A stretch of DNA of 64,000 nt. It comes from Hippophae tibetana (taxonomy: Eukaryota; Streptophyta; Magnoliopsida; Rosales; Elaeagnaceae). Under the pieces are notes generated by a model that was not told the DNA's origin, made no database searches, and saw only the letters and a list, made by a program, of their open reading frames with translations. Shown piece by piece: positions 1-10,323 of the stretch; positions within the stretch are counted from its first letter, which is position 1, and the number at the start of each line of letters is the position of its first letter. Position numbers and translations under genes: made by a program. The stretch is from positions 13,073,501 through 13,137,500 of the forward strand of contig CM072801.1 of NCBI GenBank assembly GCA_037013495.1, in the 5' to 3' direction.

Positions 1-59
1 TGGATTTGAACGAGTAATGTCATTATACTAATGAATACTCTAATAGGCTTCAACATAAA

Positions 60-888
60 GAAAAAATTTAAAATGAATTTTCACATAAAGCCAAAAATCT
101 TAGAAGAAGATTTTAAAATAGAATTAGAAACAATAAAAGATGAGATATAAATAATAATTATAGTATTTATTTATTAGAGAAAACTGAGTAAGCAATAATT
201 GACTTAGAATTTGAATATTCTTCATCACATGATGAATAGTTTGTATGATATTACAAATCCAAATAGTTATTACATAAAAAGGTTACACAAATTATTATTT
301 ACATGCATATATATATATATACAAAAACTAGTATGTGTGTAACTAGTAAATATGTATTCTTATAAAAACTATGAAAATAAGCGCCAAAAATATTTAATTA
401 TAAGAATTGCTAATAATATTTCAATAAATTTTAATAAAGACTTAAAAAGATACACATATAATGATAGAATGAGCGAAATCTCATATTCTAACCATATATC
501 AACAAGAAATAAAATTTGATTTATTAGTATAAAATAACTTACATAACTTTTACCAACCATTTACTCAATATTTAGACAAAATAAATTTAACACCATTAGA
601 TTATGAAATTATTTACGTGTCAAAAATAACAAAAGCTTTGACAGTATCGAACTCAAATTTTATGCAATAACACAAAGTTGATTTATTAATAGAAAATAAC
701 TTCTGAAGCCTTTACAAACCCTTTACTCAATATTTAGATAAAATAAATTCAACAATACTAGATAGTGAAACTATTTACATGTAAAAAAAAAACTTTGACA
801 ATATCAAACTCAACTTTTATGCAATAATTTAAATAGAAAAATGTGGTGAGATAAATAAAAAACAACGACATTGTTTAGAAAATGTTTC
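60..888 (+). other. AT-rich stretch, probably the leading part of a decayed pararetrovirus
   Basis: No intact reading frame is present. The stretch lies directly upstream, on the same strand, of recognisable pararetrovirus reverse transcriptase remnants, and it contains short lysine/isoleucine-rich open segments broken by many stops. That is what a decayed upstream viral reading frame would look like, but no diagnostic motif (coat zinc finger or protease DSG) could be identified. Assignment to the virus rests on position only. Confidence 0.3.
517..832 (+). repeat. Diverged tandem duplication, period about 162 bp
   Basis: A block beginning with GATTTATTA at about 517 recurs at about 680. Both copies carry TTACTCAATATTTAGA (561 and 723) and end in a stretch with TTTGACA and TTTTATGCAATAA. 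The copies differ by scattered substitutions and small indels, so the duplication is old. It lies inside the probable pararetrovirus remnant. Confidence 0.75.
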
Positions 889-889
889 A

Positions 890-2300
890 TTAGATATAGA
901 GAAGAAACAAAAAAAATTTCTTAACAACCTATATGAAGATAAAGACTTAATAGGAATAAGAAAATTGTTACAAATAGTAAGTTTAGAAAATATTTAGATC
1001 CTAAAATCAGTAGGTCTAAAATAATAACAAGCATAAAATTCAAAGACCGTAACAAAGTCATAAAAAAACTAATGATTTATACCTCTGAAGATAGAGATGA
1101 ATTTGAAAAACAAATTCAAGAACTTTTAGAATTAAAATTCATAATATCTAATAATTCACCTCACTCGAGTATAATATTTTTAGTAAAAAAAAGGTAAAAA
1201 GGGAAAGGAAATAAACTTGAAAGCCTTGAATAAAGAAACTATTGATGATAGATATTTTATTCCAAATAAAGAAAAACTATTATTATTAATAAATAAATAA
1301 ATATTTCTCAAGTTTTGATTATAAAAGTGAATTTTAACAAATAAGACTAGATGAAGAATTACATAAATTAATAGCATTGCCCACAAGGATAATTCCAATG
1401 GACAGTTATACTATGTGGATTAAAACAAGCATCACGTATTTTTCAAAGGCATATAGATACTATCTTTAAAAAAACTACATAATATTTGTTGTATATAAAT
1501 TGATGGTATTTTAGTATTAGTAATAACTTGAATAAACATTACTTATATATTATTAATGTCTTATAAGAATGTAGAAAATAATGATTTGTTCTATAAAAAA
1601 AAGTTGTAATAGCTCATCAAAAAATTAAGTATTTAGGAATAGAAATAGAAAATGGAAAGCATCATCTCCAACCTTATATATTAAACAGTATACAAGGATT
1701 CTCTAATGAAATCAAAAATAAAAATCAGTTTCAAAGATTTTTAGGAGGTTTGATTTATGTAGAAACATACATAAAAAAATTAGTAAAAATACAAAAATCA
1801 TTACAAACTAAACTCAAAAAAGATTATATTTAAAAATAGACCGAATATGAAATACAATACATGGATAAGGTAAAAACATAAGTAAAAAACTTGTCAACTT
1901 TATACCACCCAGGTGTGGATGACAAAATGATAATAGAAACATATGATTCACATGAATATTATGAATCATTTCTAAAAGAAAAAGGTAGATAATAAAGATG
2001 AATATCTTTGTAGATACAAATCCGAATCTTTTTAGGATCTAGAATTAAATTATCATAGTAATGAAAAGGTTATAAAAGGGTTATAAAAAAATTTAAAACA
2101 TATGTTGATTTACAATATATGTTATCAATTGAAGGTTTATTATTAAAATGGATAATAAAAAAATTCGATATTTCTTAAGGATTAATATCGCATGTGATTA
2201 TAAGTAAAGACGATTTATCATATGGCAACAATGGTTCAAACGTTACAAATATGATGTTGAACAATTACTAGGAAATAAAAATAGTTTAGTTGATGTATTA
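890..2300 (+). pseudogene. Decayed caulimovirid reverse transcriptase/RNase H (endogenous pararetrovirus)
   Basis: Fragments in shifting + frames follow the order of a Caulimoviridae polymerase: the region before the fingers (about 1080-1200), the palm with the FDYKSEF-like and QIRLDEE-like blocks (about 1305-1360), GLKQAS (about 1418-1435) and FQRHI (about 1441-1456). After these come the position of the catalytic YxDD motif (about 1496-1507), the connection segment KYLGIEIENG (about 1630-1660), the RFLGGL block (about 1735-1755) and the start of RNase H (about 1915-1960). The order and spacing fit plant pararetroviruses better than Ty3 elements. The sequence is dead: there are stops every few tens of codons and several frame changes. 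At the catalytic motif a stop precedes it, and the second aspartate reads as glycine (GAT-GGT at 1502-1507). Confidence 0.8.
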
Positions 2301-2640
2301 ATTAGAGAATTAGTATATTTAACTATTTTTTTTATTTATAAGGAATAGATCCTCTTGACATAAACATCAAGATCAAAGAAAAATAAATCAAAATCTTACA
2401 AAACCAACTTGAGATATTATATCTTAAGAAATCCTTAAAGGATAACATAAAAAAGGCTATCCCCTCAACTAAGCAGGAAGAACTTAAATGCTCAAACAAT
2501 AAAAATGATGAGATTATCTTAGATGAAAAAAAGAGAATCAAAATTCTCAAAATAAGTGAAAGAGAAAATAATCTCTTTATAGAGAAAAAGAAATAAAAGC
2601 TCAATTGAGCAAATGAAACAAAAAAATTAAGAATCTTCAA
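2301..2640 (+). other. Lysine-rich decayed segment between polymerase and viroplasmin remnants
   Basis: This AT-rich stretch reads on the + strand as charged, lysine/glutamate-rich fragments interrupted by stops. It lies between the polymerase remnant and the viroplasmin-like remnant, so it is probably the linker or N-terminal part of the viral inclusion-body reading frame. That rests on position, not on recognised motifs. The opposite-strand frame over 2332-2640 is taken to be a shadow. Confidence 0.35.
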
Positions 2641-2901
2641 AGACTAAGCTTTATGTAGTCTACAATTGTCTCAAACTAGGAATCTATACTAGTTGGCCAA
2701 AAGTTAGCTAAGACATAACAAGCTTCAATTGAATAATCCAAAGATCATTCACCAACAAAATAGAAACATAATGTAGTTTTGCCAATTATATAATGCAAAA
2801 ACTATTAACTAAGCACTATTCTCAAGCAGTACAACAATTAACAAGTCTTAGCATATTGAAAACACTCAAGAGGATACCTAGAGCAGTGTTTTTTAGGGAA
2901 G
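2641..2901 (+). pseudogene. Viroplasmin-like (RNase H1 N-terminal fold) remnant of the pararetrovirus
   Basis: A + frame from about 2648 contains the block YVVYNCLKLGIYTSWP, typical of the viroplasmin / RNase H1 hybrid-binding domain, which caulimovirids carry in their inclusion-body (transactivator) protein. It lies just downstream of the pararetrovirus polymerase remnant, as in caulimovirid genomes. A stop falls inside the domain. The sequence is cut at 2901 by the minus-strand LTR element and appears to resume near 11,814. A host RNase H1 fragment is a less likely alternative. Confidence 0.65.
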
Positions 2902-3602
2902 TGATGAGCGAAAACCGACATCGTCGATTCTTGCCAATACTTTGGTTTTAATATTTATAAAACTCTCGCAAGTACACGAATCATTTCGTAGAAAATGATA
3001 AGTATACTCTCAAGGTCGATCTAAGGAAGGAATGTATGTGGTTTTTAATTTATTATTCAAACATTTAAAAACGAAATTAAATCCTAAACATCCTATCACG
3101 ATATTTTGGGGTTTTTGTGTTTTAATCTACATACATAAAAATAAACATAGATTCAATAAATATTCATGCAAATTTTGTTCATTTATAATGGCAGAGTATT
3201 TATGGATATAATAACTAAGTTAATTATGCTTGCTCATATTATCTAGGTTATTAAAGATATGAATTGATATTTATTGATTCTCCCTTTTTTGTATGAATAC
3301 CACATTTGGTGGGGTTAGATATTCTTTGTTAACTAAACAAATCAATTAACACCTATGGGTGGGGTTGATAACTAATTTGCCTAATTAAATTAATTCCTTT
3401 TTTCTAAGAGATTGAAAATGAACCATTTAAATGCCACATTTGGTACGGTTAGACAGTTTAAACTTTATTCAAGGTGTCCAAATTAAACCTAAGAATTTAA
3501 TTATCCGAGTACTAACTTTCAAGTTTTAAAACCACTACCGAAAACATATCGTCAATACATTTTCAGATAATAGTTCTTATAAAAACTTTTGAAATAGAGC
3601 TT

Positions 3603-5507
3603 TGTTGTGTATTTTTCAACACACAAAAACGTGCAAGTATACACGGTCACAAGTAATAAAATTTGTAAGTAAAGTATCGTTCCCACGGAGATTTGTTACT
3701 ATAGTTTGTTGATTACTAAAATTGTCTCAATCTGATTTTATTCAAAACGTTCGTTGATTGTAGCAAATGTAAGAAAATAGTTTCAAAACAAAATAAAAGA
3801 AATCTAGGATTGCAATTTTTCACTAAATTAATCAACTCAAATCATTTTATTTTCTTTTGATTTATATTTTTTAGTACATTTAATTTGTCAACCGAAAACT
3901 TCTAATTTTATTCATACATCTCTTCCGAGCTCCGTACAAACACACCTCGTTAAATTAATTCACTATATCTCTATGAGAATTAAATTCACCGAAATTCATT
4001 ACGTTTTAAGTTTTCAAATGGCCACACATACAATTAGGGTATATTCCTATTCTTCATCATACATGTCATTCTATTTACGAGCAATATACACACGAATGTC
4101 TCTTCCAAGTTTATTCATGTGTCACAGATCATTTCGATAAGATTCGTAAATAATCAAAAAACATTAAGCACAAAATAGAACGAACAAATCGAACGTCATA
4201 TAAATCTATCAAAAATAATTAAAATAAAAGCATCATAAATTTAGATCAAATACAACCCTAGAAAAATTAAATTACTTCATAAAATTAAAATAAAAATTAC
4301 AACACATACAGAAAAATAAGATGAAGAAGAAGGAAAATTAAAACAACACTTAGAAGAAATATTTGGCACACGCAGAACACAACAAAAGCCAAAAATGGCT
4401 TCTCCGTGTTCCACAGCCAACACACAAACACCCCAAAAATTACAAACTCAAAAAAAAACTTCTAAACACTATCATCTTATCTCCTATTTATACCCAAAAT
4501 AATACATCAAAAATATTAATTTTTAATACACGCGGGGGACAGGGAAGTGTGGGAAAAATAATAAATAAAAACGCGTGGGGGACAAAATTGTATCGAAAAC
4601 GAAATAGTGGGACACGTGGCAGCATTTAATTCGTTGAAGGAAATGGGCACAGCAGAAAATGTCGCACGGAATAAGGGTGTGCGACGAGTGGGAGCAACGG
4701 CTGGAACGCGTCCGAGATTCAACGCTTTCACGCTCATCGTAACCTGCCACGTGTCACAATATGCTTGGCTTAAAATAGAGCGGGACACGTGGATGTTTCT
4801 GATTAGAGCTTGGGATTCAGAGTGAACACGCGGCAGCTTCTGATTGGAGGAAAATCTGGGTGCACGCTGAGATCAGCGCACGGGATCAGAGGCACGCGTA
4901 CGTGGGGGACAGCGGCTGACGCGTCAGAGAAGTGGGTCCCACCTGCACGTCGGCATGCGCAGTAGGTGGGCCCCACTCGGGCGCCGAGCCGCGTAAAAGA
5001 ATCTGCACCCACGCGATCTGGTCGGGCGTGAATGGCACGCGCGGATCACAGCCGTTTCTTGTTTGATCGGAAGGTCCACGTTTCGTGCGTGCATATTTGC
5101 GCGTGGTCTTCTCATCTGCGCAGAAAATTAAACTTTAATTAATTGGATTTTGGCCCACAAATTAATTTCAAATTACATTTTTAACTTTCTTTAATTATAG
5201 TTTAGCCCTTTTCTAATTTAAATTAAATTTTTAAAATTTTAATAATTAAAATCAAGCCCGAATTTAATTTAAATTATATATTTGACTTTTATAAATTGTA
5301 ATTAAAGACTCTATTATTTGAAATTATATTTTTAGACATAAATTTGCAATTAATTAAGTTTTTCGATACAAATTATTTAATTTTATTAAAATATATAAAA
5401 AACAGTAAATACTAATTTATTAAACTAAAATTAACTAAAAACATTGAAAACATAGCAATTATAATCAATAAAATAGGTGAAAATAACTATATAAAATACA
5501 GTTATCA
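3603..5507 (-). mobile_element. Solo LTR (Ty3/gypsy type) nested in the LARD LTR, with 5-bp target duplication
   Basis: The element starts TGTTGTGTATTTTTCAAC and ends ATACAGTTATCA (TG...CA). It is flanked by AGCTT at 3598-3602 and 5508-5512. Joining the flanks restores the sequence of the other LARD LTR (GAAATAGAGCTT followed by the CACTCTAACTACC-like stretch). Read on the minus strand, its 3' end has the CGATAC...TTACTTG...ACTTGCACG signature common in plant gypsy LTRs. At 1905 bp with no interior, it is a recombination-derived solo LTR. It contains a GC-rich stretch at about 4600-5110 that yields spurious reading frames. Confidence 0.9.
4485..4791 (-). promoter_or_regulatory. LTR promoter: TATA box with three upstream G-boxes
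   Basis: On the minus strand there is a TATAAATA box at 4485-4492. Three CACGTG cores lie upstream of it (4613-4618, 4748-4753, 4786-4791) in the GC-rich U3 region. This supports minus-strand transcription of the solo LTR. G-boxes are bZIP/bHLH sites; activity is inferred, not shown. Confidence 0.5.
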
Positions 5508-6124
5508 AGCTTTACTCTAACTACCAGGCGATTGTACCATAAAATAAAAGAGCACTACTCTAAATCAGACCGGATAACTAAACCTTAAAATCTAATTTTC
5601 AGGTTTAAGTTTGTAATGAAAAATAATATATTTCTCTCTAACATTCTTAATATAAAATCATGAATAAAAATAAAATAAATTCATTTTAGAGATTTTTACC
5701 TATTTAATATTTCGTAAGCATAACAACGTTATTATTACATCATGTTTACTAAACAGCCAGCACAGTTAAATTTAATCACAGACAAATTAAATATAACATG
5801 TAAGAATAAAGCATAAAAAATAACTGTAAAGAAAATAAAATCCTTACAGAACTTCGACGTTATTCTCGTTGCTGGAAAACCTCTAAGCGGAATTTGCACT
5901 CCCATTTATTGAATCAAAAAGCTAAATTATTACAAAAACATAACTAGTTCTTCCCAAAAAGGGAAGAACTCTAAAACTAAGAGAAATTAACTAAGAAAAG
6001 CTAAAAACTAAAAAAACATAAGAAAAACTAAAGAAAACTAAAAATCTAAGAAAAGAAAGAAAGAAAGAAGAGAGAAGTGTTTTTTGAAGGTGTTGAAGGT
6101 GTGAAGGTGTGAAGGGAAAGGGGG

Positions 6125-6231
6125 TATTTATAGGTGAGGATAGAGAGAAAAAATGAGTAAAAAAATGTAAAAAAAATGTAAAAACGCGTAATGGAATTAC
6201 TGAGGTCATTGATGACGTCAGCATGACGTCA
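6125..6231 (-). promoter_or_regulatory. LARD LTR promoter: TATA box and paired TGACGTCA sites
   Basis: The minus strand reads CTATAAATACCCC across 6120-6133, with the TATA core at 6125-6132. About 80 bp upstream, two palindromic TGACGTCA motifs lie 11 bp apart (6213-6220 and 6224-6231), an arrangement resembling the as-1/CRE class bound by TGA-type bZIP factors. The same arrangement occurs in the right LTR (TATA at 11253-11260, TGACGTCA at 11341-11348 and 11352-11359). Conservation in both LTRs supports its being the element's promoter. Confidence 0.6.
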
Positions 6232-6260
6232 TGTGGGCGAAACTGGCGTCGGCGCGCGCG

Positions 6261-6360
6261 GATGAACAGTATCCGCGCGCGCAGCTTGGCGCAGATGAAC
6301 AGTATCAGTGTGCCCAGCTTGGGGCGGATGAACAGTACCAGCGCGCGCGGCTGGGCGGCG
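6261..6360 (+). repeat. GC-rich minisatellite, three copies of about 33 bp
   Basis: GATGAACAGT recurs at 6261, 6294 and 6327, each time followed by a GCGCGC-rich block and CAGCTTGG or a variant. It lies directly upstream (minus sense) of the paired TGACGTCA sites. The right LTR has five copies of the same unit. Confidence 0.85.
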
Positions 6361-8964
6361 CGGCGGCGCAATTTTCTCCTTTTTGACATTTTTGACCTAT
6401 TTTGTCCAATTTTTCCATATTTGTTGACCTTTCCCCATTTATTTATTAATATATTTGTGATGTATTGCTTCCAGTATTCCTCTTTGAGTTTTTAAGTTGC
6501 GTTTTTAAGCCAAAAATACCTGAAAAACAATAAAAATACCTGTGATTCCGAAAAAGATAAATTTATATAAATATATGATAAAACATATAAATATATATAT
6601 TTTTAATCAATTAATGTGCATAAAATCATGGTTATTTTAGTGCTTTTTGAGCACTCATCACAACCCCCAACCAGCTTCTTGCTAGTCCCTTAGCAAGAGA
6701 AGCGATAAAAACTAAAAATTAAACTATCCTAAATCACTTTCGTGGATTGAAACGGTTGTATTTATCCTATGCAACAAGCCTTTAAACCCCTAGGTTGCCC
6801 TAGTGGACGAGTTTGAGTCTCGTGAGGGTTTTCAGTAATGATACCCACAAACATTGCACTAAATGTAAAAATCAAAAGAAACAATAAAAACAATCAAATC
6901 AAAAACTAAAATCACAACAAAATCAAAAATTAATTTAAGAATAAAAGAAAACAACATATCACAAAAATGTCTCATACTTTTTTTTAATCTTCTTTAAGAT
7001 CATAATTAAAATCTCAAGCATAAGTTATTTTAATTTCTTTAAACAATCATGATTTATTATAATAATTAGTCGAAAATCATTTTCATATTTTCTATCAAAA
7101 AATGTATCAATTTAATTTTACCCAATTTCAGTGTCATGAATCAGAATTCGCTTCGACTCTATTCCTCACAAGTCAATACTCTCAAAACACTGAATCCTAT
7201 GGGTTCAAACACTCACACTAATTTATATGCGAAAGAATTGATGTATAGAAATGAACTAATATGTTCGCATATGTATAAAGAATAAAGGCTCAATGTGTTA
7301 TTTTAACATTGATCCCATGAAAGGAATCAAATGTATAAATTATAAAGATATCATATATAAAAATTATTTTCATGCATAAAACAAACTCATTAAGAAAGAA
7401 TTTCAAGATACATGCTTTTTATAAATGAAGAAATTGCAATGACTTTTTAGGGAATTACTTCCTATATCGTTTTTTTTAAGCTTGTACTCACAACTTTGTA
7501 GGGAATGTGGGTCATAGTATGTAGATGATACTATATATTTTTTATCTCTCTATTTTTTTTCTGTAGATATTTTTCAATATATGTATTTTTTAGAGAGTCA
7601 ACCCATGTACATGTCTTTTTGTTTTTGTAGCAGTCATGCATAAATGAAATATAAGCATATACTATCAATTTCTACTCAAATTATTTAATCTAAGCAAAAA
7701 TAATAATCAAAAATATATGATACTCTATTAAGATGAGAAAAAATTCATACATTCAATGCTAATACCTATAGAGATCATCTAAACTTTTTGAATAAATAAG
7801 AAATGTGTTTGGAGTAGAAAAAATATATATTTCACTCTGAATAAAAGAAATTAGGCTCAAATTATATCTCACAAGGGTAGTCTTCACTAAAAAAATTCAT
7901 AAACACCAATTTTGGGTTTAATATAATTTCCACATTTTATCAAGAAATACTAGTTATGACAAAAACTAACTAATTATCAAAAATAATTACAAAATATTTC
8001 ATGATATGTTTTCAAAAATTAATCTAACAGTACAAAAGACTTAACTATTTACTTAAATTTTATTTAAAGAAATGATAAAGTTTTGTAATTTTTTTTTTAA
8101 ATAATTTTTAAATTGTTAAATCTTTTTTTTTTCTAATTAAGCATGGTAACTTTTCACCACCCCCAACCTAGAACTTACATTGTCCTCAATGTAACAACTG
8201 TAAATTAAAGATAAAGAGAAAAGAGGAGAAAGATTACCTATTTCTTGAGAATGTGTAAGTAGTAATGGAGAAATGCAGGTGCATTCATTATATTCATCAT
8301 TAAAGTGTATACAGACAGATCTCTGTGAACTTCTAACATTTCAACAAATATTTTTAGTTTTAACAATTTAAAAATTATTAAACTAAAATAAACAATAAAA
8401 TTAAGTAAATAAAATAAATAACAGAAAATTACCTAAAATGATGGGTTGCCTCCCATCCAGCGCTTAGTTTAACGTCTTAGCAAGACGTAACTTAGGGATT
8501 GTTTTTTAAGTAAACTCAATGTCCCCTCATCATTGAGTCAATAAAACCTACAAGTAAGACAAGGTTGTTTATCTATACTGTTTCAAACATGCCCTATTGA
8601 TTTTCAAATTTTTCTGTACCAAAAATTAGGGGCATGCTTGAGGGTTTTAGATAACCCACATCTAGGTGCAAATCAAATAATTAAGGCATCAAAACACAAT
8701 TGTACCTAGATCAAATAAAGAAACTAACTCTTGAGATTGTAATTAAAACTTTAAAATTTTGGAGATAGTTTCAGTATTTTTTTTATTATTATTATTATTT
8801 TTTAAATAACATAATCAGTATTAACCAAGAGTGCTCTCATGAAAGAATGGTGGGACAAAGGTTCCTTAAAAACCATCCTCCTAGACAGAACAACGTTCAT
8901 AGGAAAGACTAGTGGCACAAAGGTTTCCAAGAACTAGTCTCCTAGACAGAACTCCCTTAGATCT

Positions 8965-9350
8965 TTACTTTTCATGCTATTAAATTTAATTAAGTTCAGT
9001 TAAGTAAAAATCTAAGTTAATTAAAAAGCAAAGTTAATTAAATTAATTTAAGTAAAAATCTAAGTTAATTAAGTTAAGTTAAGTTAAAAAAAAATCTAAG
9101 TTAATTAAGTTAATGAAAAATCTAAGTTAATTAAGTTAATTAAAAAAATTTAAGTTAATTAAGTTAGGTTAATTAAAAATCTAGGGTAATTAAGTTAGTA
9201 AAAATCTAAGTTAATTAAAAAAATCTAAGTTAAATAAGTTAGGTTAATTAAAAATCTAGGTTAATTAAGTTAGTAAAAATCTAAGTTAATTAAGTTAATG
9301 AAAATTTTAAGTTAATTAAAAAAAATCTAAGTTAATTAAGTTAGGTAAAA
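8965..9350 (+). repeat. AAGTTAATT-type degenerate tandem repeat
   Basis: About 15 imprecise repeats of AAAAATCTAAGTTAATTAAGTT, in 18- to 30-bp variants. The block is continuous with A-rich low-complexity sequence to about 9500. It probably expanded by replication slippage inside the LARD interior. Confidence 0.75.
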
Positions 9351-9710
9351 ATTAAGAGAAAAAATAAAAAAAACAATAATAAAAATAAAAATTAATTAAA
9401 TTAAAATTGAAATAAAATAAAATAAAGTAAAATACAATAAAATAAACTAAACTAAAATAAAAATAAAAAAATTGAAAAAGGTAAAGGAAAATAAAATAAA
9501 AATAAAAATTGATTTTTTTATTTTGTTTTTATTCATTTTTATTATTATTTTTAAAAAAAATTAAGATTTTAAATAAAAACTTAAAATTAAATGAAAATTA
9601 AAAATTAAGTTTTTATTTTTTATTTTTTTATTTTTTTATTTTTTTTTAATTTAAAATTTATTTAAGTTTTTTTTTTATTTTTTAATTTAAATTTTTTTAA
9701 TTTTTTTTTA

Positions 9711-10115
9711 TTCATGAAAGTTAATTTTATTTTACTATTAACGCTATATTATTTATTTATTTTTTATCTTAAAATTTTTAATTTTTAATTTTTAATTTTT
9801 TTTACTATTCATGAACGGTAATTTTATTTTACTATCTACGCTCTAAATTTTATTTATTTATTTTAACTTAAATTTTTGAAATTTAAATTTTTTTTTACTA
9901 TTCATGAAGGGTAATTTTATTTTACTATTTAAACTATATTATTTATTTATTTTTTTATCTTAAAATTTTTTTAAGTTTTTAATTTTTTTTTACTATTCAT
10001 GAACGGTAATTTTATTTTACTATCTGAGCTATAAATTTTATTTATTTATTTTAACTTAAAATTTTTGAAATTTTAATTTTTTTTTACTATTCATGAACGG
10101 TAAAAAATTTTACTT
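9711..10115 (+). repeat. Tandem repeat of about 95 bp, four copies plus a partial
   Basis: Units begin with TTCATGAACGGTAATTTTAT or variants at 9711, 9808, 9901, 9996 and 10090, giving spacings of 97, 93, 95 and 94. Each unit continues with TTTACTAT, a short variable segment and T-rich sequence. The array sits next to the primer-binding site of the LARD, in the position of the untranslated leader in minus sense. Confidence 0.85.
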
Positions 10116-10299
10116 CAAATTTCAAATTTCTGAATTATTTTACTATTAAAAAAAATTTATTTATTTATTTATTTATTTATTTCTTATGAAATTTGAAATT
10201 TGATTATTATTTTTATTAAAACAAAAAAAATCACAATTATTTACCGTACAAAAATGTTTTTTAAAATTTTGATAAATAATTTAAAAAAACGCTATTCCT

Positions 10300-10316
10300 T
10301 CTCCGGCAACGGCGCA
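10300..10316 (-). other. Primer-binding site, tRNA-Asp type
   Basis: The + strand reads TCTCCGGCAACGGCGCA, matching the 3' end of plant tRNA-Asp (TCCCCGGCAACGGCGCCA) with one substitution and one missing base. It lies 7 bp from the right LTR, as a minus-strand PBS should. This sets the orientation of the element. Confidence 0.8.
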
Positions 10317-10323
10317 AAAAACT

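Larger units (their letters stand above)
2902..6660 (-). repeat. Left LTR (3' LTR of the minus-strand LARD), containing a nested solo LTR
   Basis: The LTR runs from TGATGAG to CTCATCA. Its length is 3759 bp, but removing the nested 1905-bp solo LTR and one 5-bp target copy leaves about 1.85 kb. It matches the right LTR over 2902-3602 and again from 5508 on. The right copy also lacks about 400 bp that is present here between about 5655 and 6055. The minus-strand promoter region is around 6125-6231. Confidence 0.85.
6661..10299 (-). other. Non-coding interior of the LARD
   Basis: There is no gag, protease, integrase or reverse transcriptase frame on either strand. The interior begins (minus sense) at the primer-binding site and ends in a purine-rich tract, GGTTGGGGGTTG, touching the left LTR. 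It is extremely AT-rich, with poly-A/T runs and two tandem-repeat blocks. Two recognisable non-coding blocks remain: CACCCCCAACCTAG near 8157 with GACAATGTAAG on the minus strand, and GGGAGGCAACCC near 8447 (minus strand). Both occur downstream of pol in Athila/Tat elements. The element must rely on proteins made elsewhere. Confidence 0.7.

Noticed and set aside
4516-5115. Several overlapping reading frames (63-90 codons) on both strands
   Set aside because: They lie in the GC-rich, CpG-dense U3 part of a solo LTR, where stop codons are rare in all frames. No ATG context, family motif or splice structure supports coding.
5991-6495. Frames of 132 and 90 codons around the GC-rich minisatellite
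   Set aside because: They are the LTR minisatellite and flanking low-complexity sequence translated; the amino-acid repeats mirror the DNA repeat.
8965-10115. Could the regular repeats be a CRISPR-like array or an origin?
   Set aside because: Units are directly abutting, imperfect and AT-rich with no unique spacers, in plant nuclear DNA inside an LTR element.
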